Shown here: piece by piece, positions 1-10,706 of the stretch
Numbering within the stretch: position 1 is the first letter of the stretch
Layout: the number at the start of each line of letters is the position of its first letter
Assembly: GCF_031755915.1 (NCBI RefSeq)
Contig: NC_083383.1
Coordinates: forward strand, 433,501 to 497,500
Length of the DNA stretch: 64,000 nucleotides
DNA from: Ziziphus jujuba
Lineage: Eukaryota; Streptophyta; Magnoliopsida; Rosales; Rhamnaceae
Reading direction: 5' to 3'
Made by a program: the position numbers and the translations under genes
Notes under the pieces: model-generated
What the model saw: only the letters and a program-made list of their open reading frames with translations
Told to the model about the DNA's origin: nothing
Databases searched by the model: none

Positions 1-346
1 TCCCTAATACTACAATTAGGCACACAAAGTTTATTTTCCTTAAACAAATATCCCTTAAATATGTAAAATTTAATAAATCCATGTTTCAAACAGGTTCTAA
101 AGATTTCTCCAAAGTCACTATCATGCTCATAAAGTTCTTTCAATTGTTCAAATCCAAGCAATCTAGCATCTAAGGTAGAAAAGAGTACATACCTTCGGGA
201 TAATGCATCGGCAACCACATTTTCCTTACCTTTTTTATAGCGGATCACATATGGAAAGGTTTCAATAAATTCAATCCACTTGGCATGCCTTCGGTTGAGC
301 TTTCCTTGACCCTTGATATGCTTCAAAGAATCATGATCCGTATGAA

Positions 347-904
347 TCACAAACTCCTTTGGCATGAGATAATTCTGCCACGTCTCCAAGCCCTCACCAA
401 AGCATACATCTCCTTGTCATAAGTCGGGTAGTTTAGGGCAACTCCATTTAATTTTTCACTAAAATAGGCTATGGGTCTTCCTTCTTGCATTAAGACAGCT
501 CCAATACCTACACCCAAAGCATCACACTCAATTTCAAAAGTCTTAGAAAATTTTGGTAAAACTAACAAAGGTGCATTACACAATTTTTCTTTCAACAAAT
601 TAAAAGATTTTTCTTGTACTTCCCCCCAGTTGAAGCCGACATTCTTCTTGACAACTTCATTCAATGGTGCTGCTATGGTACTAAAATCCTTTACAAATCT
701 TCTATAAAAGCTTGCCAAGCCATGAAAGCTCCTCACTTGGGTGATAGAAGTAGGAACCGGCCACTCTTGAATTGCCTTCACCTTAGCTTGGTCAACTTTG
801 ATTCCTGCAGCACTTACTACAAATCCTAGAAACACAAGCTCATCTTTGCAAAATTCACATTTTTTAATGTTAGCAAACAATCTTTCCTTTCTAAGAACTT
901 GCAA
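347..904 (-). CDS. gypsy RT thumb and RNase H segment (element A, after the stop)
   Basis: In-frame continuation of the polyprotein after the TAA at 905-907. It holds the RT C-terminal part ([16 protein letters not shown]) and the start of RNase H ([36 protein letters not shown]). The last 14 residues of the open frame are out of register. One T is missing near 390, and restoring register gives the usual RNase H continuation on the minus strand from about 388 down to position 1 ([10 protein letters not shown], then DALSRR). Together with the stop this means the copy cannot make an intact Pol without suppression. Confidence 0.85.
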   Translation of the reverse strand: MQVLRKERLFANIKKCEFCKDELVFLGFVVSAAGIKVDQAKVKAIQEWPVPTSITQVRSFHGLASFYRRFVKDFSTIAAPLNEVVKKNVGFNWGEVQEKSFNLLKEKLCNAPLLVLPKFSKTFEIECDALGVGIGAVLMQEGRPIAYFSEKLNGVALNYPTYDKEMYALVRAWRRGRIISCQRSL

Positions 905-907
905 AAG

Positions 908-3718
908 TTACCTAAGTTGATCCACATGGTCATCCAAATTTCGGCTATATATTAGAATGTCATCAAAATAAATAACCACAAATTTACCAATAAATGGACG
1001 CATTACATGATTCATGAGCCTCATGAAAGTACTAGGTGCATTGGATAATCCAATAGGCATAACCAACCATTCATACAGCCCATATTTAGTTTTGAATGCA
1101 GTTTTCCATTCATCACCTTCTTTCATCCTAATTTGATGATAACCACTCCTAAGATCAATTTTTGTAAACATGCAAGCACCATGCAACTCATCAAGCATAT
1201 CATATAATCTAGGAATGGGATGCCTATATTTGATGGTAATGTTATTTATAGCCCTACAATCAACACACATTCTCCAAGAACCATCCTTTTCAGGCACCAA
1301 CAAAATAGGAACAGCACATGGACTTAAACTCTCACGAATGTATCCTTTATCAAGCAAATCACTTACCTGTTTTTGCAGTTCCTTTGTTTCTTCCAGATTG
1401 CTCCTATAAGTTGGTCTATTTGGTATGGCAGCCCCTGGAACAAAGTCAATTTGATGTTCTATCCCTCGAATAGGTAGTAGTCCACTTGGAATCTCATTTG
1501 GGAAGACATCTCCAAATTCCTTCAAAAGAGAAATCATTGAACTTGGCAATTCAAGTTCTTCAAAGTTAGTTTGATCATTAAAATAATTTTCTTTATAAAT
1601 CATGACCAGCAAAGGTTTCTTACACTCAATAACCTTATTAATATCCCCTAAAATCAAATAAAAATTGCTACTTAACCTTTCTTTTCTTTCTTTTTCTTTT
1701 TTTCCCTTGGATTGGCTCAAACCTTCGGATTTCTCTTCCTTCTCCAAGCTCTCGGGTTTGCCACTTCCTTTTCCCTCTCTTTCAGTTTTCCCTTGATCTT
1801 TCCACTCAATATGAACCTTAGAATCCTTACCTTGTTCAGCAACCCCAATCTTACCTTCTTGAAAGAATGGTGAAGCCGTTGGTGCCATACTTGCTTTTTC
1901 CTTGAGCTTTTCGGCTTCTCTCCTTTGTTGCATTTGTAATTGGTCTTTGTAAACCTCTTTATGAGATAATGGTTCCAGCTTGACCTTCTTCCTTTTAAAC
2001 CTGAAAACAATACTATTTTCTCGACCAAAATGAGTAGTATCTTTGTCAAATTGCCATGGCCTACCTAATAGTATATGTCCAGCAATCATGGGTACAATAT
2101 CACATAAAACTACATCCTCATATCTTCCTATACTAAATTTTACTTTGGCTTGTTTATTTACCCTCATCTCACCACTATCATTTAACCATTGTAACCTATA
2201 GGGTTCTGGATGTTTAATTGTTTTCAAGCCTAATTTAGCAATTACAAGATTACTTATCATATTAGTACAACTCCCACTATCTATAATCATGCTATAAATT
2301 TTACCTTGTATTTCGCAGCGAGTGTGGAAGATGTTTACTCTTTGTATCTGCTTTTCATCTTTGTAGATAGCAAGTACTCTCCTTGAAACCAAGCTCAACT
2401 CGACATTAGATGTATCTACAGGTTCGGCTTCATCTTCATTGCAATCCTCCTCTTGCTCGGTTTCAGCTTCACTTTCTTCACTTGCAGATTCCAGCTCACC
2501 ATCACCCTTTAATACCATGATTCTTCTATTTGGGCATTGGCTGGCTATGTGTCCTCTTCCTTGGCATTTAAAACAAATTATTTCTCTGGACTTTGAAGGT
2601 TTAGGATCAGATTTTACCTCATTTTTATAGGCTTGGACAGATTCGGTTTTATGCTCTTTCTTTGGCCGATTGGAGCTTTCTTCCCCCACCTTCGGCTTTG
2701 GTTTGATTTCACTAGTTGAATTGTTTCTCCAGCCACTTGAATTGAATCTCCCACTACTGGAAACACCTCCAAGCCGTGATCCTACTCCCCTCCTCTTGAA
2801 TTGGTGCTCAAGCTTAATGGCAACATGCAACATCTCCTCTAACTCCAAGTATTGTTGCAATTCAAGCTGGTTGGCAATGTCACAATTCAAACCACCAAGA
2901 AATCTCGCCATTGTTGCCTCCCTATCCTCATTCATATTCAGCCTCATCATGAGCATCTCCATCTCTTTGTAATAATCCTCCACGGACCTACTTCCTTGAG
3001 ACAAAGATTGAAGCCTTTGATGCAGCAACCTATGGTAATGTGATGGCACAAACCGCTTTCTCATGGCTCCTTTCATTTGTCGCCATGTCGTAATCAAGTC
3101 ATCACCAACTCTCCTTCGGGTGCTTTGCTCATTTATCCACCATTGGAGTGCATAATGGCCAAACTCCACTGCTGCCAACTTCACCTTCTTACCTTCCGAA
3201 TAGTTATGGCAGTCAAAAATCATCTCCATTTTTTCTTCCCACTCCAAATAAGCTTCGGGATCACTTTTACCCATAAAAGGTGGGACGTTAACCTTGATAT
3301 TTCCCAAATCATCATCTGTATCTTCCTTCCTATGTCTTGCACGACCAGCTCTATCTTGGACAGCAAAAGTTTCATCCATACCTTCCTCAAAGTCTCCACC
3401 GAATGGCTCCTCATCAAATTCCTCTCTCGGTCTCTCGCAACCTCCTCGTTCTCGACCTCGTCCTCCATGGAATTCTTGCCTATTTCTTGTGTTCGGCATT
3501 CCTTGTGAGGCTTCTAGCCTTCCCATTCTTTGATTCATATGCTTAACTTGAGCACTAACCTGCTGTATTGACTCCAAAACAGCTCTCATGTCCACTTGGT
3601 CTCCACTCCTGGTAGCTCGGGCATCGCCATGGAATGCCACGGACTCCTCCTCATTGATCCTCAAGGGTGGATCTCCTCTCCTTATTCTTGATTCTGTCAT
3701 GTTAGTATAATAATGCAA
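908..3718 (-). CDS. gypsy gag-protease-reverse transcriptase polyprotein (element A)
   Basis: Open frame of 936 residues. An internal Met at residue 7 (start near 3700) is an alternative start. Order: N-terminal low-complexity part; retrotransposon gag core about residues 150-310; CCHC zinc knuckle C382-C395 (CFKCQGRGHIASQC); acidic linker; aspartic protease with DSG at 480-482; Lys/Glu-rich spacer about 600-690; reverse transcriptase from about 740, containing the [18 protein letters not shown] segment and, near the end, the catalytic YFDD motif. The frame stops at TAA 905-907, directly upstream of residues that continue the same RT in the same frame. This is therefore a premature stop (CAA to TAA is the simplest change), not a natural gag-pol boundary. 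Confidence 0.92.
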   Translation of the reverse strand: MHYYTNMTESRIRRGDPPLRINEEESVAFHGDARATRSGDQVDMRAVLESIQQVSAQVKHMNQRMGRLEASQGMPNTRNRQEFHGGRGRERGGCERPREEFDEEPFGGDFEEGMDETFAVQDRAGRARHRKEDTDDDLGNIKVNVPPFMGKSDPEAYLEWEEKMEMIFDCHNYSEGKKVKLAAVEFGHYALQWWINEQSTRRRVGDDLITTWRQMKGAMRKRFVPSHYHRLLHQRLQSLSQGSRSVEDYYKEMEMLMMRLNMNEDREATMARFLGGLNCDIANQLELQQYLELEEMLHVAIKLEHQFKRRGVGSRLGGVSSSGRFNSSGWRNNSTSEIKPKPKVGEESSNRPKKEHKTESVQAYKNEVKSDPKPSKSREIICFKCQGRGHIASQCPNRRIMVLKGDGELESASEESEAETEQEEDCNEDEAEPVDTSNVELSLVSRRVLAIYKDEKQIQRVNIFHTRCEIQGKIYSMIIDSGSCTNMISNLVIAKLGLKTIKHPEPYRLQWLNDSGEMRVNKQAKVKFSIGRYEDVVLCDIVPMIAGHILLGRPWQFDKDTTHFGRENSIVFRFKRKKVKLEPLSHKEVYKDQLQMQQRREAEKLKEKASMAPTASPFFQEGKIGVAEQGKDSKVHIEWKDQGKTEREGKGSGKPESLEKEEKSEGLSQSKGKKEKERKERLSSNFYLILGDINKVIECKKPLLVMIYKENYFNDQTNFEELELPSSMISLLKEFGDVFPNEIPSGLLPIRGIEHQIDFVPGAAIPNRPTYRSNLEETKELQKQVSDLLDKGYIRESLSPCAVPILLVPEKDGSWRMCVDCRAINNITIKYRHPIPRLYDMLDELHGACMFTKIDLRSGYHQIRMKEGDEWKTAFKTKYGLYEWLVMPIGLSNAPSTFMRLMNHVMRPFIGKFVVIYFDDILIYSRNLDDHVDQLR

Positions 3719-4832
3719 TAGAAATTAAATAGGACCTTACAATTTCACTCCCTTACGTGTTTCACTCAAATGAGAACTCGACACTCGTGTTTGCACACTT
3801 GTTTCGGCTTTTTTTACCCTCTTTTAAGCTCAACACTCTTGCCTTTTTCCACTCAATGAATTATCTCAAAGTTCTAATTAAGACACCCACAAGACAGCAA
3901 TTAGATCACTAGTATGTTTTAATTAAACTTATCAACAAACAGTAAGCAAAACTGAACAAATACCGAACGGAATGAAAATACCTATTTTCGGTTTTTTCTA
4001 GACAAAATAAACACATAAAATAATGGGAAAACGTTGGAATTTTTGAAAACTGCACCAGATGGTAGTAGATTATGAGTTCAAGAATAAAATTCCAGGAAAA
4101 GAAATTCAAATACGAACAAGAATCAAAGAGAACAAAAATATAGAATAATGTTGGTTGCTGTTCTTGTAATTCAAGTTTTGTATCAAATCCTTTAACTAAT
4201 TTTAATCCAAATAATTTAGCACTCAAACTCAAATATCCAACAGCAAAAATAATTTCCCAGCAACTCAAATAAATAATCAAAAAAAATCCAGCAGCTCCAA
4301 CAAATTTCCAGCAAACAAATCAAACTCCAACAAACCGAAATATTTATTTTGTTTTTTTTATATTCGGCTTTACCTCTTCTTCTTTTTTTTTTTTTTTCAC
4401 TCACAGAATATAAACAACTTCAGTAGCAAGAATAATTACCAAAATTACAATTCCAACTCCAAACAAACACCAAACCCGTGACCTCCAAATAAACACAAAT
4501 GTGCAGTTTTTTTTTTTTTTTTTTGAAATGTTGCCGCAAACTCTTTTTTTTTTTTTTTTGAATATATGAATGCAAATATTAAAGACTAAAACAGCAAAGA
4601 AAAATCAACAAAACCAAAATTAACAAGAACAATGATGAAAAACAACCAACAACTAGGAAACAAAAATACGGTAAACCTAGGAAATCCTAATTCAACTAGG
4701 AATGAATTTTTTTTTTTAAATGCAGAATGTCTATGATGATAGAAGGAACCTTAACCTATTGCTAAAATTGCAGAATAACACAAAAACAAATAAATCAAAA
4801 AAAAAAGATAGATCAAACCTGAACAAAATTTA
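3719..4832 (-). other. gypsy A 5' untranslated leader
   Basis: About 1.1 kb between primer-binding site and gag. AT-rich with several long homopolymer runs (T tracts near 4382, 4508 and 4541). The same leader is recognisable in copy C at 16259-16920. No open frame of note; open frames called here (for example 3909-4280) show no known domain and I treat them as chance. Confidence 0.75.
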
Positions 4833-4844
4833 GCTGTGATACCA
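4833..4844 (-). other. primer-binding site of gypsy A
   Basis: On the minus strand this reads TGGTATCACAGC, two bases inside the LTR end. It differs at one base from the usual plant initiator-tRNA-Met primer site (TGGTATCAGAGC). It fixes the direction of the element and the inner LTR edge at 4847. Confidence 0.85.
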
Positions 4845-4846
4845 AA

Positions 4847-5665
4847 TGATACGAACCTAGGACGACCTGCTCCTAAACCCATATTATATTAGCCCGGATC
4901 TCAATTAAGTTCAAGTTCTAATGGAATGGACCTTAACCCGTAATCAACCTGTGGTTAGAAGCCTTGATATAATGTAGACGCCACAATAGGGGATGGAAAA
5001 CCTATTGATAAGTCAAGCTAAAACAACCAATTCTTTAATGGTGTTTTAGGTGTTCTCAAAGAACAAAGAGATAATTAATCTCACAAGTATTTTCTTAATC
5101 AAATAAAAGTTGTATTCTTATTGAAAAATAAGCCTTTAAATAGGCTTTGAAAGAAACAAAATAAACCCTAAAAACCATAGGAAAAAACGGCCACACACAT
5201 AAAGAAACCTAGTTGGCCGCAACTATACTTCCTTTCCTAATCTAAGTTTGATTAATTAATTCCTTTATATTAAATTAGGAATTAATTAATTTACAATAAA
5301 ATAAAAACCTTCCTAAAGTTATTTATCCAGAAAATAAATAAATAAAAACCCAAAAAGAAATAAAGTCAATCGCAAATTAGGTAACAAGTTGACTTTGACA
5401 TCTAGGCGGAATTATGTCTTCAACCGAGGTAACTTATGTCTGCCTAATGTCCGAACTAACTTATGGCCTATCCAAGCTAACTGATGTCTGTCCGAACTAA
5501 CTTGTGTCTGGCCAAGCTAACTGATGTCTGTCCGAACTAACTTGTGTCTGGCCAAGTTACATCCGATGTCCGAAGTCCGAGATCAGATGTCCGAGGCAAG
5601 GCTCCGATGTCCGAGGCAAGGGTGTCCGATATAAAATGTCCGATGTATGGGTATCCGATGTATCA
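4847..5665 (-). repeat. gypsy LTR, 819 bp, complete
   Basis: Bounded by TGATAC (4847-4852) and GTATCA (5660-5665), a perfect 6-bp terminal inverted repeat. The inner side meets the primer-binding site; the other side meets a purine-rich tract at 5666-5680 (minus strand CCAAGTGGTGGAGGC), which is a polypurine tract. The U3 side (5430-5660) is built from short repeats with the core GTCCGA and includes an exact 40-bp tandem duplication (5481-5520 and 5521-5560). A TATA-like CTATTTAAAGG lies around 5134-5144 on the minus strand. Confidence 0.9.
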
Positions 5666-5811
5666 GCCTCCACCACTTGGATACTTAAAACAGGTCTTTT
5701 ATCTTCAGGTATGGACAAGCCTTTTTGAGAATGAATTACTTTCTGGATAAAGGCAGCAAGGTTGTCCTTAAACCTCTTAGCTTGAGCCCTAGTGATCGGT
5801 CCAGAATTCAT
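5557..5811 (-). pseudogene. 3' end of a second gypsy internal region: integrase/pol C-terminal tail and polypurine tract
   Basis: An 84-codon open frame begins with GPITRAQAKRFKDNLAAFIQ, the TRA(R/Q)AKR tail typical of plant chromovirus integrase C-termini. It reads on through the polypurine tract (5666-5680) and about 108 bp into the LTR. This sequence belongs at the 3' end of an element, yet it abuts the LTR that serves as the 5' LTR of element A. So two internal regions share one LTR. Homologous tail sequence sits at about 13110-13260 in copy C. Confidence 0.75.
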
Positions 5812-5915
5812 CCGTATCGGATCAGTACCCCAGCGAGTTGTCGGTGGTGTGAGCTCGGGGGGGTTCGCATCAAGAGCCCATCATAACCGCTCATTCTTTT
5901 CACCAGTGTACCAGT

Positions 5916-6670
5916 TTGATTTCAGTCAAATTGAATGCCTCAAACTTTCTCCTTTGGCATTCACAAATCATTCCATTAGTGAGAAGTGTTGGAATATATC
6001 ATCATGTCACTAACGGTGAATCACCATCTGAACTTTTTTATGATGAAAAGGAAGTCCTTATTATAAATCGAAATCGCAATGCATGGATTAATAACGATGG
6101 GTTGTTGACAACTTGGCTTTTTGTGTTATGTCTAATGAAATTCTAATTTTGAATGTAGGTATTTGATAATGCATTTCTACTACAGAAATCCATTGAAAAC
6201 CAACTGTTGCCATCAACAAAAGAATAAGAACATGTTCTTAAGGACATACTTGCTTCACTTAAGAAAGGAGGTCTCTCAATCGATGAATACTTGAGAAACT
6301 TCAAACACGTGTGTGACAATCTTGCTACCAATAATGCTCCAGTTTCAGACATAGATAAGGTGTTTTCATTTGCTTAAGGGCTTGTCATAATTATAAGGAT
6401 TTTAGAGCTATCATGATGGCAAAACCATCTTGCACGTCATTCAATTAGTTCATTTTAGCATTACACAGTCATAGGCACATGTTGGAAATTGAAGATGAAG
6501 AACATGACAATAATCAAGCTTATTTTGGACTATGTGGCCATGGAAGAAGTCGTAGAGCTTGTGATAGTGGCCATTTCAATTCAAAAGGAAAATGCTTTAC
6601 TCTAGTAGAGAATTTCACTAAAACCAAGAAACCAGAAATCAAAACCAATACTGAAGGCAATTCTGGATGA
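5916..6670 (+). pseudogene. Ty1/copia gag remnant (UBN2-type)
   Basis: Plus-strand frames give VKLNASNFLLWHSQIIPLVR, the N-terminal signature of copia gag proteins. Then, in shifted frames, come a helix-rich middle (SIDEYLRNFKHVCDNLA near 6280-6335) and the region before the zinc knuckle (6479-6670). Several stops and frame changes interrupt it (for example near 6140, 6226 and 6375). The start of a knuckle-like CQI at about 6692-6700 is cut by the CACTA-type element beginning at 6702. Weakly similar continuation may follow at 9336-9400. Confidence 0.7.
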
Positions 6671-6701
6671 AATAGTGAGGGTAAAATTTTTTGTCAAATA
6701 T

Positions 6702-9338
6702 CACTACAAAAAATTTTGGTAACGACTACAAAATCCTATTGACAAATGAAAATTTATCACTTTAAATAGGCAATTAGTGATAAATTTTTTTTTTCACATT
6801 TAGTTATTGGGTTATTTAATTAGTGATAAATTCATATGTTGTCACCTGCTTTTGTATCTAATTACCCTTTAAAGTTTGGAGGCAGAATTTTTTTTGACTT
6901 TACTTAATGTTAATAGTGACAAAATTTTATGTTTGTAACTAATTTTAAGATATTGGGTGTCGTAGATAACTTTAGATACTACTTTGACAAATAAAAACCT
7001 ATTAGTTTATATCGGCAATTGGTGATAAAAATTTTCTTTATCATATTTAATGATTGGATCATTTAATTAATGATAAATTCTTACTTTGTCACTTACATTT
7101 GTAACTAATTGCCCTTTGAAGGCAATATTTTTTTTGAATTTATTTGATGTCAATGGTGACAAATATTTTACATTTGTAACTAATTTTATTAAATAGATAA
7201 TGCTGATAAAGATATTGGATGGCACAGATAACTTTAGATACTATTGTGACAAATGAAAACTTGTCAGTTTATATAGGGGATTACTGGTAAAAATTTTCGT
7301 TATTACATTTAATGATTGGGTCATTTAAATAGTGATAAATTCTTAGTTTGTCACCTATATTTGTAACTAATTGCTCTTTGGAGGGAAAAAAATTTTAATT
7401 TGTGTGATGACAATGGTGACAAATATTTCTTGTAACTAATTTAAATATAAATATTAAAAAAAAAAAAAAGAGGACACCCCCTTCGATGAAGCTTTCTTCT
7501 TCTCTAGCCAGCAGCCTCAATGCTTTACAAAACCCATGCAAGCTGGACTTCTATTGGAAAATCACTCCAATATCGACACTGATCCACCACACCGCTGCCT
7601 TAGCCACCAAGCCCAATCTACTAGTGACTGAATCATGGTGAGAATACACCAAATGACTACCCGACGTGCTTAGGAAGAGCTGAACTAGGGCGATCAGTAT
7701 TTCAATCCGATCGCCAAAAATCAGTGGTTCTCATATCTTAGGGCCAACCTTTCCACCTTTATTGGACATCTTGAGCTCAAATTGGCTCGAAATGTGCTCG
7801 TTTACAGAGTATAAAGGAACCCACTTTGACAGCAAATTTCAAGTGAAGTTTACGGTCACCGGCGGTCACCATTGAGCAAATTACGCTTACGAACTTGTTA
7901 ATCCCTTCTGAAGCTTCAATTTTGTATATAATTTATTCATTATTGTTGGTTATCTAAGATTTTTCCCTTTTTGAACTGTGATTTTTCTTGAAATTAGAAT
8001 GGAAGTTTCATTCAAGGATACTGCTAACTATATATGATAGTACTCAATGCATGATATTGTATGCTTTTGTTATTGGTTTTCTTCAAGCTCAATTCATTTC
8101 TTTACAATGACTATATATATATGTTGTTAGCTCTAGATGTAATTGACCAGATGTAATTAAATGTGTTTAGTTCAATGATTTTGAGGAATATGGTGAAGAA
8201 ACATCATTAATGAAAAAGCTCAATTATATATGCTCTATATATTTCATTCATTTTTTTTTTTTTATATTTAGGATCTTTGGAGATGATTGCTACTTTGAAA
8301 GATGGAGATGGACATTAGTTAGATGGTATAGGCAATAATCATGTCTTTTCCCCCTAAAAATAGAGAATGTTTTTCTTTATTTTTTGCCTTTTAGAGTAAG
8401 CTTATTGTATATGGTACACCTTGCATAGTATACATATATATATATATATGTTCAAGTGCATATATAGTAATATGAGCTAAAACTTTCACACTTTGTCTGA
8501 AATAATAAAATATGATTATTCCCTTGGAAAAGGTAAAAGACCAATGGAATGGGGTCAGATTGACCCACATTGAAGAAGAGGTGGGAATGCTTTGTAGGTA
8601 AAGGATTGCCAACTGATAGGAACTTAGGAAGTCTTGATCTTGTTCTTTTCTCCTTGCTAATTAAATTAGATTTCTACTAAATGATTCATTTTTTTATAAT
8701 GTAGGATCCTTGGAGAATATATTGATGAACTGCATTGGAAGATGGAGATTGTAAAGATTTAGTGGGTACAGGCAACCATCTTGTATATATATATATATAT
8801 ATATTTTCCCTAGAATTACGAACTGTTTTTGTTTATATTTTCCTTTTGATGTAATCTTATTGTATTTCATACACATTATATTAGTATTAGTTGGTGTTTA
8901 ATGAATTTTGTAGTACAAGATAAACGTTTGATAAAGTATTATTCTTTTATGTTAATTGCATTTCAGAAGTGTCATTTTATATTTGTAAATGATAATTAAT
9001 GATATTATAATTAATTAGTAAGATCTAATAAAAAACATTTTTTATCAAATAAAATTGGTAATTGATACATTATTTTTAGTTACAAAACTATTGTTAGCAA
9101 ATAAAAAAAGTAGTTTCAGTGACAAATTGAATAACTTTACCATGGTTTATGTCATATCATAACAAGTCGGTGACAAAAAGTTGTTTACTTGTCATTGGAA
9201 AGGCTCAACGACAAATCAAATGTGTCATTAACATTTTAAGTGACAAATCAGATGTGCCACTGATGGTTTAAGTGACAAATAATATTTTGTCAGTTAACTG
9301 TATGTAACAATTCGTACCAAAATACTCCTGTTGTACAA
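6702..9338. mobile_element. CACTA-like non-autonomous DNA transposon (right end approximate)
   Basis: Starts with CACTACAAAAAATTTTGG, the hallmark of plant CACTA (En/Spm) ends. The right end, read inverted, matches it loosely (GTACAACAGGAGTATTTTGG), so it is decayed and its exact limit is uncertain. Subterminal repeats fit the type: a roughly 245-bp unit with GTGACAAAT-like motifs recurs three times on the left (about 6712-6955, 6956-7205, 7206-7440), and similar motifs in the opposite orientation fill 9060-9300. No transposase frame is visible. The core has two related segments (about 8268-8450 and 8700-8880), each with a TA microsatellite. Confidence 0.65.
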
Positions 9339-10706
9339 GTTTGACCAAGTGAATAGTATGTGGATCTAAGTTGACTTTTTCTATGGATAAGATTTTTGGT
9401 TTAACTGATGTACCATTATATGGTGAGATGTACCATTTTTGGTTTAACTGAGTTAGGAATAAGAAATTATGGTTCTATAAATTTTCAAATATCAGTTTTA
9501 TATATCAGTGTCCAAACTGGTCCTAGATTTTCATCTGTTAGTAACCCAAGGCTTTATATAAATGTTGGAACGTGTGCCCAGCAGCAAATAAGTTCCAAAA
9601 TACCCATTTCGTCACCCAAACCCAAGAAATTTCTCTCCAGACCCACAGATCCTAATCAGGTCATTTCGAACCCGTTTTACGCCTAACTGGGTCATCACTA
9701 TTTTTCCCAATTCCAGCCACCCTCCTTATGTACACACTGAACAACCTCCTTACCCACCCAAGGCAACCTCACCGGGATCAGCCATTTGAAGCCTGCGGCG
9801 GCTGTTTGGTCATTTTTTGGCATTTTCAGGCCAACCTATACACCTATCCCACCATTTTGGGACCTTCTAAAACTCATTTCCATGGTCCATTTGCCAAAAT
9901 TCCTCACCGTTTGAAAGATACATTAATGTGGGCCGAGTATTGCGATGAGTTTTTCGGCCACCAGTGACGCTTTTGGACCGAGGTGAGTACACCATTGCAT
10001 TCCTTATCTCTTGGGCTTTCCATAGATATAAAGTTTATAAATTTTGGACGTCATTTGATACTATTTCCATTCTTATGCTAATTAGTTAAATACTGGATAA
10101 ATTCGGACTCTGTTTGGACAAAATTGGTCAAAATGGACAAAATTAAAGTTGGATTAGTGAAATTAGATGTTTTTAGGACCCATTAGAAGGTTCAATTTTG
10201 AAAGATTAGCCTTTGGGTGAAAAACCCTAATTTTGGGTATCAGATCCTAAGGGTGAACAGTATAATTAGACTGTTCGGTGTCCAATTTATGAAATTGTAT
10301 AGTGGTATAAATTAATTTAAGACATTTGATGTCCATAAATGTCTTTAGTTTAGTTATTGGAGCTTGAGAAATATTTTTATTATATTACAGACACTCGGGT
10401 CAAGTCTGGAGGCTGTCCTGTAGGGAAGCAGGAGTGAGCATTTGCAGTACTGTGAGTGGTTATATTATTTTAAAATGTTTTTGGTATATAGTATAATATA
10501 TATGTGCTTCAAATATTTTATGTATGTACCACTTCATTGAAATGTTTGTTTTATGCATATATAAATATCTGCTTCCACATATATGTGTTATCATTTTATG
10601 TAACTTTTGACAATATTTTAAATAATTTCCAATTCTAATGAGTTCATAAATGAACTCGTGGTATTTAAATATCTTGGTATTTAAAATGAGATTTTATAAT
10701 TTTAAA
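9339..10706 (+). other. unclassified DNA, probably retroelement LTR or leader
   Basis: No convincing gene. The C-rich stretch 9560-9970 gives two short open frames without recognisable domains. The part from 9980 to 10460 looks like plant LTR/leader sequence, but I found no second copy in the window and no primer-binding site. It is left unclassified. Confidence 0.3.

Larger units (their letters stand above)
1..4846 (-). mobile_element. Ty3/gypsy LTR retrotransposon A, internal region (cut by the window edge)
   Basis: Minus-strand element read right to left: primer-binding site at 4833-4844, untranslated leader to about 3719, then gag, protease, reverse transcriptase and RNase H down to position 1, where the window ends inside the region between RNase H and integrase. 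The coding part is nearly open: one nonsense codon (905-907) and one single-base deletion near 390. That is light damage compared with the second copy at 12530-16950, so A is the younger insertion. Clade is not certain. The gag (single CCHC knuckle, long linker) and a pol tail that appears to read into the LTR in a neighbouring copy resemble CRM-type chromoviruses. Integrase and chromodomain are not in the window, so this stays an inference. Confidence 0.9.

Noticed and set aside
5544..5750. Plus-strand 68-codon frame with repeated SDVR
   Set aside because: Reads the LTR U3 minisatellite.
9408..9967. Possible small genes (92 and 79 codons)
   Set aside because: No domain, no splice support, and sequence character of a retroelement leader.
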